Below, piece after piece: positions 1 through 8,018 of a stretch of 64,000 nt of DNA. The stretch comes from Geoalkalibacter halelectricus (GTDB lineage: Bacteria > Desulfobacterota > Desulfuromonadia > Desulfuromonadales > Geoalkalibacteraceae). The first letter of the stretch is position 1. Every line of letters starts with the position of its first letter. Location of the stretch: the NCBI RefSeq assembly GCF_025263685.1, contig NZ_CP092109.1:3969001-4033000 (forward strand). The letters run 5' to 3'. The notes beneath the pieces were generated by a model. It saw nothing but the letters and a program-made list of their open reading frames with translations, did no database searches and was not told the DNA's origin. The position numbers and the translations under genes are program-made.

Positions 1-2
1 GC

Positions 3-200
3 TGGGATTTTCTCCATGATCCCTGCCACAACGTCAAGACCGGCGCCTGGATACTGAGCCGCTGCTTGCGCGAGTTCGGCAACACCTGGCAGGGGGTGGG
101 CTGCTATCACAGCCGCACCCCGCACCTCAATGAACGCTACGCCGGGCGCATCCTGGAGATCCTCCGGCAAGCGGGGTTCTTCGGCCATGATCCCCGCTGA
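3..200 (+). CDS. Lytic transglycosylase, C-terminal end (conjugation-associated)
   Basis: This is the 3' end of a gene that begins before the window; 65 residues remain. The residues NVKTGAWILSRCLREFGNTW followed by a GCYHS stretch match the C-terminal part of the soluble lytic transglycosylase (SLT/VirB1-like) fold, which opens peptidoglycan locally so that a type IV secretion channel can be assembled. The catalytic Glu would lie upstream and is not visible. It overlaps the next gene by 14 bp and heads a run of conjugation genes on the same strand, which supports a role in DNA transfer rather than cell-wall growth. Confidence 0.75.
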   Translation, partial: WDFLHDPCHNVKTGAWILSRCLREFGNTWQGVGCYHSRTPHLNERYAGRILEILRQAGFFGHDPR

Positions 201-918
201 GCTGCTCGCCAAATACCCACTGCCCCGGGAGGAGTTGCTGGCCGGGGTCGAGGCGGCGCTGACCCGCACCCTTGGCGCGGCCCTTGGCCTGTGCATCCAG
301 GTGCGCATCAACAGCCCGCTGGAGATCCTGGCCTGGAGCCGCGATCCCGGCGATCCGCGTGATCCCCAACCCTTGGACCCCAGCCGCTTCTCCCGCCAGT
401 TGCGCCGCCAGTTGCTCTACCAGGTCGAGCGCGAGCTGCAACGCCGCCAGACCCTGCATGACTGGCAGGGCCTGCGTGTCCTGCGCGGGCAGGCCCTGCC
501 CGGTGAAATCCTGCGTCGCCGGGGCGATGGCCGCCTGCATGTCGCCCTGGAAATCGCCGAGGGCTTCTCCGGGCAGGTGTTGCTCGGCGAGTGTCCGCCG
601 CGCGCCCAGCCGCCCCATGAGCGCCCGCGCTACCGGCCGGGTGAGGTGTTGGAGTTTCTCGTCACCTCCGTTTTGCCGGTGGAGAGCCGCGGCCTCGCCA
701 AGATCCTCATCCGCCTGAGCCGCGTCTCGGGCGCTCTGCCCGAGGCCATGCTGCGCGCGCACACCGGGCGCGGCGACATCCGCTGCCGCAGGCGCGTGGC
801 CGGGGCCTTTAGTGACTTGACCGCCACATCCAGCGTGCCGCGCGAGGCGATCCGGGCCGTCGGCGCGGAACTTAAAGAAAGAATCCGCATTCATGTTGTT
901 TCGCAAGAAAGCCCCTGA
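187..918 (+). CDS. Uncharacterised conjugation-operon protein
   Basis: 243 residues from the ATG at 187, which I prefer to the earlier one at 130 because the earlier start lies well inside the transglycosylase gene. I do not recognise a family. The protein is Arg- and Leu-rich with no clear signal peptide or membrane segment, and looks like a soluble cytoplasmic protein. It overlaps the transglycosylase upstream by 14 bp and the coupling ATPase downstream by 26 bp, so it is translationally coupled within the transfer operon. A role in conjugation is inferred from position only. Confidence 0.6.
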   Translation: MIPAELLAKYPLPREELLAGVEAALTRTLGAALGLCIQVRINSPLEILAWSRDPGDPRDPQPLDPSRFSRQLRRQLLYQVERELQRRQTLHDWQGLRVLRGQALPGEILRRRGDGRLHVALEIAEGFSGQVLLGECPPRAQPPHERPRYRPGEVLEFLVTSVLPVESRGLAKILIRLSRVSGALPEAMLRAHTGRGDIRCRRRVAGAFSDLTATSSVPREAIRAVGAELKERIRIHVVSQESP

Positions 919-2263
919 GCGCCCCGTCACGCGCATCGGCACGGGCGTGCATCTCGATGATCCGACGCGCATCGTCGAGATCGCTCTGCCTGATGAGGAC
1001 CGAAGGCGCCACTGCTTTATCTTCGGCACCACCGGGGTGGGAAAGACCCGCCTGGTGGAGTTGATGATCGCCCAGGATATCGCCAAGGGCTACTCGGTGG
1101 TCTACTTCGACCCCAAGGGCGATCAGCAAAGCTTCACCCGCATCTACGAAGAGGCCAGAAGGGCGGGGCGCGAAGGGGACATGATGCTCGTCACCCCGAT
1201 CTTTCCCGAATACTCGGCGGTGGTCGATCCCCTGGCTTATTACTTCATGCCCGATGAGCTGGTCGGGCACATCGTCTCGGGCATCACCGTGGGCAAGGAA
1301 CCCTATTACCGCAATGTCGCCAAGGAGATCACCACCGCCGTGGTGCTCTCCAACATCCTGCTCGCCCGCGAGGAGGGGCGGCTGCCCAGCCAGAACCTCG
1401 ACGCCATCCGCCAGGGCATTCGCCGCTCGGCCCTGGAGCAGACCATGCACGCCCTGCGCAGGCTCACCGACCCCGAAGCCGCCTCCGTCGCCGGGGCCTT
1501 GCAGGACATCCTCGATTCGCCCCAGGACTACTACGCCAAGGTCTCCTCGACCCTGCGCACCTGCCTGAACGATCTGTCCTTCGGCAACGTCGGCGCCATC
1601 ATCGGCAAGGCCGACTCCAACCGCTTCATGCAGCGCCTGGAGGAAGGCCGCTCGGTGATCCTCATCGTGCATACTGGCTCCAGCATCACCCGCGAGGCCG
1701 GCGCGACTTTGAGCCGCGTGATTCTCTCCATGCTGCAAAGCTTCATCGGCCGGGTCTACATGAGCAACCGCCAGAGGGTCTCACCGCCCCTGGCCGTGTA
1801 TCTCGACGAGGCGCAGAACATTCTCTTTCAGGGCGCCGAGAACCTCTTCGCCCAGGCCGGGGCGGCCGATGTGATGATGCACGCCTTCGCCCAGTCCATC
1901 AATCAGCTCGAAGCCGTGCTGGGGCGCGAGTTCGCGCGCAGCATCCTCGATATCGCCAACACCAAGCTCTTCATGCGCTGCAACGACGCCGAGACCAGCG
2001 AGTACGTGGTGCGCCATTTCGGCGTGCACAACGTGCTGGCCGGGATTTTCTCCACCGCCCAGGTCACCACCCGCGAGATCGAGCAGGACGTGCTCAAGAC
2101 CCAAGACATCCTCGGCCTGCAACCGCGCGAGTTCTACCTGATGACCTTCTCGGGGCGCTACCGGGGCACGACCCTTGATGCCCCGCCGCCGGAGCTGCGC
2201 ATCGTCTTTCCCGACGCTCCCGCCGCCCAGCGGGGCCAGGGCAGGGAGGTCGATCATGACTGA
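893..2263 (+). CDS. traD: TraD/VirD4-like conjugative coupling ATPase
   Basis: 456 residues. It has a Walker A motif GTTGVGKT at about residues 45-52, a conserved VVYFDPKGDQQ stretch after it and a Walker B with LAVYLDEAQNI at about 300-310, the pattern of type IV coupling proteins that bring the relaxase-DNA complex to the secretion channel. Unlike canonical TraD/VirD4 proteins there is no N-terminal pair of membrane helices; the ATPase fold begins almost at once. The preceding gene or the membrane-anchored protein downstream could provide anchoring, but that is inference. It overlaps both neighbours, consistent with one operon. The symbol is by family resemblance. Confidence 0.8.
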   Translation: MLFRKKAPERPVTRIGTGVHLDDPTRIVEIALPDEDRRRHCFIFGTTGVGKTRLVELMIAQDIAKGYSVVYFDPKGDQQSFTRIYEEARRAGREGDMMLVTPIFPEYSAVVDPLAYYFMPDELVGHIVSGITVGKEPYYRNVAKEITTAVVLSNILLAREEGRLPSQNLDAIRQGIRRSALEQTMHALRRLTDPEAASVAGALQDILDSPQDYYAKVSSTLRTCLNDLSFGNVGAIIGKADSNRFMQRLEEGRSVILIVHTGSSITREAGATLSRVILSMLQSFIGRVYMSNRQRVSPPLAVYLDEAQNILFQGAENLFAQAGAADVMMHAFAQSINQLEAVLGREFARSILDIANTKLFMRCNDAETSEYVVRHFGVHNVLAGIFSTAQVTTREIEQDVLKTQDILGLQPREFYLMTFSGRYRGTTLDAPPPELRIVFPDAPAAQRGQGREVDHD

Positions 2264-3647
2264 CTGGCTGCTGCTCGCGGGTGCGGGGATGGGGCTTGGG
2301 CTGCTGGCGCTTGCCGGGCGGCTGCTGATCGGGCGCAATTCCGGCAAAGGGGCCATCGAGGAGAAAACCGATGGCGGAAACGAACCTTGCGCCTCTGCCA
2401 CCCGCAGGGAGCGGCGCACCCTGGCCGAGGTGTCGCGCATCTGGACCGGGCGCGAACAGGTGGTTGAGTTCCGCGAGATCGCCCGCCTCTGGCGCGAGCC
2501 CAATACTCAAGCGCCCAAGGAGCCCGTGCCCGACTTTCATCACCCGGATATCGCCGCTTTTCACCGCGAGTTGGTGGCGGGGCGCTCCCTGGTCAGGGGT
2601 GCCAAGAAGCGCGTCATCGAGCAGATCCTTCTGCTTCTCGATGCCCAGGGCACGTGCCCCTCGGTGGTCCGCAGGCACAAGGATGAGGCGGAAGGAAAAT
2701 TCGACCCCGATGTGTTCGCGCTGCTCTCCCAGGTAACCCTACGTGAGCACGCCCTCGCCGTGGCGCGCACCCTGGCGCGGCGCCTCGATCAGCCGGTGCT
2801 GCTTCCCGATGTCCTGATTATCGGGTTGGGGCATGACCTCGGCAAGATCCCCGCCTACCAGGGCGCGCTCTACCGCAGCGGCGATCATCCCCTGATCTCG
2901 CTCATCGTGCTGGAGCAGATCCCGGAGTACGCAGCCCTTAGCGGCAAGGACGAACTGAGCGAGGCGATCCGCCAGCACCACCTGCTCAAGCCCGAGAGCC
3001 CCTTGGGGCGTGACTTGAAAAAAGCCGATCAGCAGGTGCGCCGGGAGGAAATCGGTCGGTTGACCAGGCCCCTGGCGAAAGAGACCCAGGATGCACCAGT
3101 CACGAAGAAAAGCGATGCCCAAGCGCCGCGCCCCCAGGCGCCGGATCAGACGGCCCCGGCGCGCCCCGATCAGGCCCCGCCGTCCTGGTTCGATGCCCAG
3201 GGATTTCTTGAGGCCCTCAAGGAGAGGGTCAACAAGCTCGAAAACGGGCGCTGGTCGGTAGTGTCGAGCCCCGATGGCTACGTCTATGCCCAGCCCGACG
3301 CTCTCTGGAGCCTGCTTCGTGCTCAGGCGGGCGAGGACCCGGTGGTGCTGGTCGCCCATGCCGATGAGGATGCCCGGCGCATGCTGCTTCTGAGCGTGGT
3401 CACCGAACTGGAGCGTCGCAAGGTGGTGGCCGGCGAACTGTTGATCGCGGGTCATTACGCGGCGCGGGTGACCGTGGCCATGGACAGCGGCAAGAGCTTT
3501 GAGGCGATGCTGGTGCCCTTTCGCGTCGAGGCCTTCGGCACCACGCCGTCCATGCTGGAGGCGACCAAGATCAGCCGCCTGCGCAAGATGGTGCAGACGA
3601 TCACCCCAGGCCGCAAAAGCGAGGAACAATGCGCGTCGTCCCTCTAG
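2256..3647 (+). CDS. Membrane-anchored HD-domain protein, possible MobH/TraI-type relaxase relative
   Basis: 463 residues from the ATG at 2256, which overlaps the end of the coupling ATPase by 8 bp. Residues 4-27 form one hydrophobic helix. An HD metal-dependent phosphohydrolase pattern follows: LREHALAVARTL near 163, GLGHDLGKI near 190, GDHPLIS near 210 and RQHHL near 241. MobH relaxases such as TraI of SXT-type elements carry a similar histidine-rich TraI_2 domain and lie next to traD, so a relaxase is plausible, but the protein is shorter than those and I cannot confirm the family. The C-terminal half after a Pro/Ala-rich linker (about 285-315) is unassigned. Confidence 0.55.
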   Translation: MTDWLLLAGAGMGLGLLALAGRLLIGRNSGKGAIEEKTDGGNEPCASATRRERRTLAEVSRIWTGREQVVEFREIARLWREPNTQAPKEPVPDFHHPDIAAFHRELVAGRSLVRGAKKRVIEQILLLLDAQGTCPSVVRRHKDEAEGKFDPDVFALLSQVTLREHALAVARTLARRLDQPVLLPDVLIIGLGHDLGKIPAYQGALYRSGDHPLISLIVLEQIPEYAALSGKDELSEAIRQHHLLKPESPLGRDLKKADQQVRREEIGRLTRPLAKETQDAPVTKKSDAQAPRPQAPDQTAPARPDQAPPSWFDAQGFLEALKERVNKLENGRWSVVSSPDGYVYAQPDALWSLLRAQAGEDPVVLVAHADEDARRMLLLSVVTELERRKVVAGELLIAGHYAARVTVAMDSGKSFEAMLVPFRVEAFGTTPSMLEATKISRLRKMVQTITPGRKSEEQCASSL

Positions 3648-4468
3648 CTCTGCTGCTGTGCCTGTTGCTCGCCGGGGTGAGCCAAGCCGTTGCGATTTAC
3701 GGAGAACCCGCCAAGCGCGGCTGGTGGTGGTATGAGCTGCCCGCGCCGCCCAGCGAGGAGGACGACATGCCGGAAGCCCCACCTGAAAGTAACGAGTCCG
3801 CTCCCGCGCGTCTCTCCCCGGAGATTCTCCGCGATCTGCACCCCGACGCCTTCCAGGCCTACATGCAGGCCATGGAGAAGGAAGCGGTGCGCAGGCCCAC
3901 CGTGGACAACGTCCGCCACTACTACGAGGTGCAGAACATCGCGCGCCAGAAAGCCGCCGCCTTCACCCACGTTGCCGAGTACGTCTGGCAGAAATACCCC
4001 GAGATCTCCGTGGCCAAGGACTATCCCCTGGCGGCTCCCGGGCGCGCGGCGCTCACCAGCGCGCAGGTCGAGGAGCGCCGGCAGCTTCTGGCCGCGGCCC
4101 GCGAGGACTTCGCCCTGCTGTACTTTCATGCGCCGGACTGTCCTTTTTGCCGCGAGCAGGAGCAGATCCTGCGCTACTTCAGCGAGCGCTTCGGCTGGAC
4201 GGTGCGGCCGGTGGACACCGCGCGCCGCCCTGATCTGGCCGCGCGCTTCGGCGTGGAGACGGTGCCCGCGCTGCTCTTGATTCATCGTGAGAGCCCCGAG
4301 TATCTGCCGGTGGCGGCAGGCGTCACCTCGGCCGCCGAGATCGAGGCGCGTCTGTATCGCGGCATCCGCTACCTGGGCGGGCAGGTGGGGCCGCAGGACT
4401 TCGGCCTTTACGACTTTCAGCGCGGCGGCGGCTTTGATCCGGCCTGGACGCCGCCCGCAACCCCCTGA
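3629..4468 (+). CDS. traF: TraF-like conjugal pilus assembly protein
   Basis: 279 residues with a Sec signal peptide (about 1-21, ending VSQA), then the GWWWYE motif at 31-36 that is typical of F-type TraF proteins. A thioredoxin-like domain carries CPFC at residues 171-174, so disulfide activity is likely retained. TraF acts in the periplasm during pilus assembly and stabilisation in F-type type IV secretion. The start overlaps the HD gene by 19 bp and traH follows after 7 bp. The two-Cys motif separates it from TraF homologues that have lost the catalytic pair. Confidence 0.85.
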   Translation: MRVVPLALLLCLLLAGVSQAVAIYGEPAKRGWWWYELPAPPSEEDDMPEAPPESNESAPARLSPEILRDLHPDAFQAYMQAMEKEAVRRPTVDNVRHYYEVQNIARQKAAAFTHVAEYVWQKYPEISVAKDYPLAAPGRAALTSAQVEERRQLLAAAREDFALLYFHAPDCPFCREQEQILRYFSERFGWTVRPVDTARRPDLAARFGVETVPALLLIHRESPEYLPVAAGVTSAAEIEARLYRGIRYLGGQVGPQDFGLYDFQRGGGFDPAWTPPATP

Positions 4469-4475
4469 GGTGACC

Positions 4476-5939
4476 ATGCACCCTGGCAACGCACGACGAC
4501 GATCGGCAAGGATTCTCCTGGCGCTTGCGGCGCTGTGCCTCGGTCTCTGTCCCCCGGCCCCGGCCTTCGCCGGGTGGGTGGACGACTGGATCGATCAGCG
4601 CACCGAGATCGCGCCCGGCTACTTTGAGGGGCAAAAGCGCGGCTACTACACGGCAGGCGGCTTCTCGGCACGCTGGAACCTGCAAAAGGATTATCTCTGG
4701 AGCGTCAGCCCGCCGCGCCTCAAGACCGGCTGCGGCGGCATCGACGCCTTCATGGGCGGCTTTTCCTTTCTCAACGCCGATTACCTGGTGCAAAAGCTTC
4801 AGCGCATCATGTCGGCGGCGCCGGCGGCGGCCTTTGACATCGCGCTCAAAGTCTACGCGCCCCAGGTCGCCGAGACCATCGCCAAGCTCGAGAACATGGC
4901 CAACCTGCTCAACAGCATCCAACTCGATGAGTGCAAGGCCTCGCGCGCCCTGGTGGCGACCATCGCCACGCCTTTTTCTCCAGAATCCCGGCAGGGCGAT
5001 CTGGCCGCCATCCAAGGCGAGTGGTGGGCCTCCACCGGGGTGGGGGATCTGTGGACCGAGTTTCAGCGTCAGCGCCAGGCCGACAACAACCAGCCAGACC
5101 CCCAGGCCGCCGTCGAGAGCATGAGCGGCTGCAGCCCGGCTTTTCGCGCGGTCTTCGGGCAAGGCTCCCTGATCGATAACGCGGCCGCCCACGTGGGTCT
5201 GAACAACCTGCGCTACACCGAGCTCATCCGCGGCTTTCTCGGCGATATCTTCATCCAGGAACCCGATCCGGCGCACGGCATCAACGCCTATCGGGTGGTC
5301 TACGACCAGCCCTGCGATCAGAACAAGAGCCTGCAATCGCTACTCGACGGCTCGGCCCAGGGCAAGCCCCCGGGAGGCGACTGCGCGCCCATTGCCGATG
5401 CCAACCGCAACCTGCGCCGTTACGCGGCCGTCATGATGACCGATATCGCCGCCAAGTACCGCGCCCGCGCGCCGCTGAGTCCCGAGGAGGAGGCCTTTCT
5501 CGACATCAACCCCCTCTCGGTGTCCCTGGTGCTGCGCTCGGCCGTCGCCGAGGATCAGGAGGATCGCATCATCGCGCAGCTCTCCGACATCACCGCCAAG
5601 GCCTACGCCTATGCTCTGTTGCTCGATCTCTCGGCGCGCACCACCAACCTCTTTGCCGCGACCCGCGCGCTCATGTCCGCCCAGGCCGGGGCGAGCGGCG
5701 CCAACCCGGTGCACAGTTGCCAGGTGGAAAACGTGCGCGAGGCCATGGGCGCCATCGACACCCTGGAGGAAAAGGTCGCCGAACTCATGACCCTGGTGCA
5801 GGGTGAGTACGCAACCGCCGCCATCGAGCTCAACACCCTCACCGAGCTTGTCGCCAAATACCAGCGCTTCAACGAGGAGATCCGCCACAACCTCACCGGC
5901 AGGTTCGGCTCGGCGGTGGCGGAGCGGGCCGTCAGATAG
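4476..5939 (+). CDS. traH: TraH-like conjugal transfer pilus assembly protein
   Basis: 487 residues from the ATG at 4476; longer in-frame reading upstream is an overlap with traF. An N-terminal signal peptide (through PAPAFA, about residue 30) is followed by the conserved TraH features FSARW, RLKTGCGGIDAFMGGFSFLN and a helical C-terminal half. TraH is an outer-membrane-associated F-type assembly protein that works with TraF. The usual partner traG (mating-pair stabilisation) is not found downstream; the next gene is unrelated, so the cluster is either rearranged or split. Confidence 0.85.
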   Translation: MHPGNARRRSARILLALAALCLGLCPPAPAFAGWVDDWIDQRTEIAPGYFEGQKRGYYTAGGFSARWNLQKDYLWSVSPPRLKTGCGGIDAFMGGFSFLNADYLVQKLQRIMSAAPAAAFDIALKVYAPQVAETIAKLENMANLLNSIQLDECKASRALVATIATPFSPESRQGDLAAIQGEWWASTGVGDLWTEFQRQRQADNNQPDPQAAVESMSGCSPAFRAVFGQGSLIDNAAAHVGLNNLRYTELIRGFLGDIFIQEPDPAHGINAYRVVYDQPCDQNKSLQSLLDGSAQGKPPGGDCAPIADANRNLRRYAAVMMTDIAAKYRARAPLSPEEEAFLDINPLSVSLVLRSAVAEDQEDRIIAQLSDITAKAYAYALLLDLSARTTNLFAATRALMSAQAGASGANPVHSCQVENVREAMGAIDTLEEKVAELMTLVQGEYATAAIELNTLTELVAKYQRFNEEIRHNLTGRFGSAVAERAVR

Positions 5940-5971
5940 GCAAATCCAACCCCAACCAAGGAGAGTTGATC

Positions 5972-6373
5972 ATGACCGAACAGCAGACCGGCAGCGTTCA
6001 GCAGAGCAGCAGCGACAAGGGTAGCGGCAAGGGGAGGGGCAAAAGCCGCGAGGAGCGTCTCAAATTTCAGGAGGAGCGCCGCCGCAGGCGCATCGAGATG
6101 GCCGGGCGCGACGATGTGGAGGTGATCAGCCGCCGCTCGCCCGAGACCAATGACTTCATTCGCCTGCTCACCATCAACGATTACATCGTCAACCGCCTGC
6201 GCAACCAGATCGGTCGGCGCAACGGCGTGCCCGCCACCGTGGGTATACGCCTGCTGGAGCACAACGAGCACCTGCGCGATGAGCTCAACCGGCTCAACGC
6301 CGAGATGTGCCAGGTAATGAACCTGCCCTACAAGCCGCCGCGCGGGTTTGAGAATCCGTTGGAGGAGGCCTGA
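5972..6373 (+). CDS. Small hypothetical protein at the end of the transfer operon
   Basis: 133 residues from the ATG at 5972, chosen because AAGGAGAG lies at a normal distance upstream. The first 30 residues are Ser/Gly/Lys-rich and disordered, followed by a strongly basic helix (EERLKFQEERRRRR) and a helical C-terminus. No family recognised. A nucleic-acid-binding or structural accessory role is only a guess from the charge. It ends just before a three-unit repeat array and the Xre-RES promoter. Confidence 0.6.
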   Translation: MTEQQTGSVQQSSSDKGSGKGRGKSREERLKFQEERRRRRIEMAGRDDVEVISRRSPETNDFIRLLTINDYIVNRLRNQIGRRNGVPATVGIRLLEHNEHLRDELNRLNAEMCQVMNLPYKPPRGFENPLEEA

Positions 6374-6380
6374 GAGTGTC

Positions 6381-6439
6381 TTCAGGTTTTTCCTGAAGCG
6401 TTTTCAGGTTTTTTCTGGGTGATTTCAGGTTTTTCCTGA
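6381..6439. repeat. Three 22-bp phased palindromic repeats (array 1)
   Basis: Three copies of TTCAGGTTTTTCCTGA (the middle one degenerate, ending TTCTGG) begin at 6381, 6403 and 6424. Each is an inverted repeat TTCAGG/CCTGA(A) around five or six T residues, and the spacing is 21-22 bp, so the sites lie on one face of the DNA helix. The same three-unit design recurs at 44722-44781 and 59409-59468. This is the form expected of a multi-site operator or plasmid/ICE iterons. Confidence 0.7.
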
Positions 6440-6473
6440 TGTTGGAAGGGGCGCTCTTCTTGGAAGGGCGCTC

Positions 6474-6516
6474 TTGACAAACGCCGAAATTGATCGGACA
6501 ATTGGCAAAAGGGAGG
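6474..6516 (+). promoter_or_regulatory. Promoter, operator and RBS of Xre-RES pair 1
   Basis: A sigma-70 -35 box TTGACA (6474-6479) is followed after 17 bp by GACAAT (6497-6502), with GGGAGG at 6511-6516 before the ATG. An imperfect palindrome (TTGACAAACGCCGA ... TCGGACAATTGGCAA) covers both boxes. This is the expected layout for autorepression by the Xre-family antitoxin. The palindrome is conserved in the second copy although its central bases differ. Confidence 0.7.
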
Positions 6517-6520
6517 CGCT

Positions 6521-6919
6521 ATGAACCTCGCCGAAGTGCTTCAGGAACAACCCTCGTTAAAAAAACTCACCGCGGCCGCGCGCCACGGAGTTCCACGCAA
6601 ATTTGTCGACGAGCTTGCACAGACTCTCGACATTTCCCTGCGGGATCTCGCCCCGTTGCTGCATGCCTCGGAGCGCAATTTGCGCCGCTATCAGCCCGAG
6701 CAACTGTTGCCTGCGGATGTCTCAGACCGCGCGCTCAACATTGCACGTGTCTTTGAGCGCGCCCTGGACGTTCTCGACACCCCGGAGCGCGCCGTGCAGT
6801 GGCTCAAGAAGCCAAACCGCGCACTGGGCGAGGCGCCCTTGGCGTTGCTCGCAACAACTTTCGGCGCCGAGCAGGTTCTTGCCATCCTGGGACGCATCGA
6901 GCACGGTGTCTTTTCCTGA
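6521..6919 (+). CDS. Xre/MbcA/ParS-family antitoxin, copy 1
   Basis: 132 residues. An N-terminal HTH-like region (LDISLRDLAPLLHASERNLRRY) is followed by the C-terminal DUF2384 region (ARVFERALDVLDTPERAVQWL ... ALLATTFGAEQVLAILGRIEHG), which in this family binds and neutralises the RES toxin. The stop codon shares one base with the toxin start (TGATG). Almost identical to the antitoxin at 21449-21847; only about four residues differ. Confidence 0.9.
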   Translation: MNLAEVLQEQPSLKKLTAAARHGVPRKFVDELAQTLDISLRDLAPLLHASERNLRRYQPEQLLPADVSDRALNIARVFERALDVLDTPERAVQWLKKPNRALGEAPLALLATTFGAEQVLAILGRIEHGVFS

Positions 6920-7362
6920 TGCAGGCTTTTCGCATCACCAGGGCGCATTACGCGTCCGACCTTTCGGGAGAAGGGGCGGCGCTGTTCGGCGGGCGCTGGA
7001 ATCCGCGCGGCCTACCGCTTTTGTATTGCGCTAACTCCACGGCATTGGCTGCTCTGGAAGTGTTTGTCCATATTGATCCCGCCCTAGGCCTGCCCAAACT
7101 CTCGCGGGTCGTCGTCGAGGTACCCGATGAATGGGTCGAAGACACAGCGCCGGTCTTCTTCGCGGATGAAAGACAATCCCAACTGCACGGCGCTGCATGG
7201 CTTCAAGCCGGTGCCGGTCTGTGTTTCAAGGCCCTGTCCGCGACCCTTCCTACTTGCGCGACAGACAGCTTTAACCTTCAGGTCAACCCCAGTCACCCTG
7301 AATTTTCCCAGGTCAAACTGCTCGATATTTCTCCTTTTGAATTCGATCCGCGTCTGTTTTGA
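6919..7362 (+). CDS. RES-domain toxin, copy 1
   Basis: 147 residues starting at the ATG that overlaps the antitoxin stop. It begins with FRITRAHYASDLSGEGAALFGGRWNPRG, typical of RES NAD-degrading/transferase toxins, with the family's conserved Arg (R in FRI), the GGRWN turn, and STALAALEVFVH. The gene appears intact. Its twin at 21847-22290 is nearly identical, so cross-neutralisation between copies is expected. Confidence 0.9.
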   Translation: MQAFRITRAHYASDLSGEGAALFGGRWNPRGLPLLYCANSTALAALEVFVHIDPALGLPKLSRVVVEVPDEWVEDTAPVFFADERQSQLHGAAWLQAGAGLCFKALSATLPTCATDSFNLQVNPSHPEFSQVKLLDISPFEFDPRLF

Positions 7363-7393
7363 GCACAAGCCAAGTAGATGGAGATGCCGTCGG

Positions 7394-7561
7394 TTATCCG
7401 GCACCCTGCCTAATACCCGCCAGGGCAAGCAGCAGCCAACCGATAAGAAAAGCGACACCGCCGATCGGGGTAATCATGCCGAGGCCGCGAATACCGGTGA
7501 GAACCATGACATAGAGGCTGCCGGAGAAGAGCAGAACTCCAAGAAATATCAGCCATCCGGC
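7394..7561 (-). pseudogene. DUF423 gene fragment (C-terminal third)
   Basis: This stretch is the 3' end of the same membrane-protein gene found intact at 22322-22699: the last 55 or so codons, still in frame, ending at the same stop. Similarity to the complete copy stops abruptly at about 7561 within the codons for the third membrane helix. It shows that the duplication that carried the Xre-RES pair extended into the neighbouring gene and broke there. Confidence 0.85.
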
Positions 7562-7643
7562 AACCAAATAAGGCCCCGAGTTTTTCTTGAAAATAGTAAA
7601 TCATACACCTGTGCAGACAAGATTCACTTCGGTGAAAAAAACG

Positions 7644-8006
7644 TTATTTTATATTTTGGCATCCTAATTCATGAACAATTTTACTAGCCAATTGCTTTTC
7701 CAAGCTAGACGAGGCGATTATCCCCGAATCGATTTCTGCGCGAATCGTCGCTTGGACCAGAATTTGCGGGCCATACACAATTTGCAGATTCTGACCGATA
7801 TGACGTTTAGTCAATTCTGCAAACGCCTGTTTTTCACCGTCAACCAGTATTATCAGAATCGTTGTTTCCCCTTGACTCTCCAACAACCTGACACTCTCTA
7901 CTTTTTCTGGAGTTAGGTTGTACTGAATTACCTCATCAGCAACAGCCGACAAGGCTGCTGCTGATGAGACCCATAAAAAGATCAATAGTTTAGCAAAGAT
8001 TCTCAT
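7644..8006 (-). CDS. Small secreted SecD-P1-head-like protein
   Basis: 120 residues with a Sec signal peptide (MRIFAKLLIFLWVSSAAALS). The mature part (AFAELTKRHIGQNLQIVYGP ... TIRAEIDSGII) resembles the periplasmic P1 head subdomain of SecD/SecDF, where a G+hydrophobic turn is followed by an 'I.SG.I' element. Such stand-alone exported domains occur widely but their function is unknown. It is 12 bp downstream of the large secreted-protein gene on the same strand and probably shares its riboswitch-controlled transcript. Confidence 0.6.
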   Translation of the reverse strand: MRIFAKLLIFLWVSSAAALSAVADEVIQYNLTPEKVESVRLLESQGETTILIILVDGEKQAFAELTKRHIGQNLQIVYGPQILVQATIRAEIDSGIIASSSLEKQLASKIVHELGCQNIK

Positions 8007-8018
8007 GTGGTGGTCAAA

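Noticed and set aside
2256..3647. HD protein as a definite relaxase
   Set aside because: Histidine motifs fit HD phosphohydrolases in general, and the protein is shorter than known MobH relaxases; left as a possibility only.
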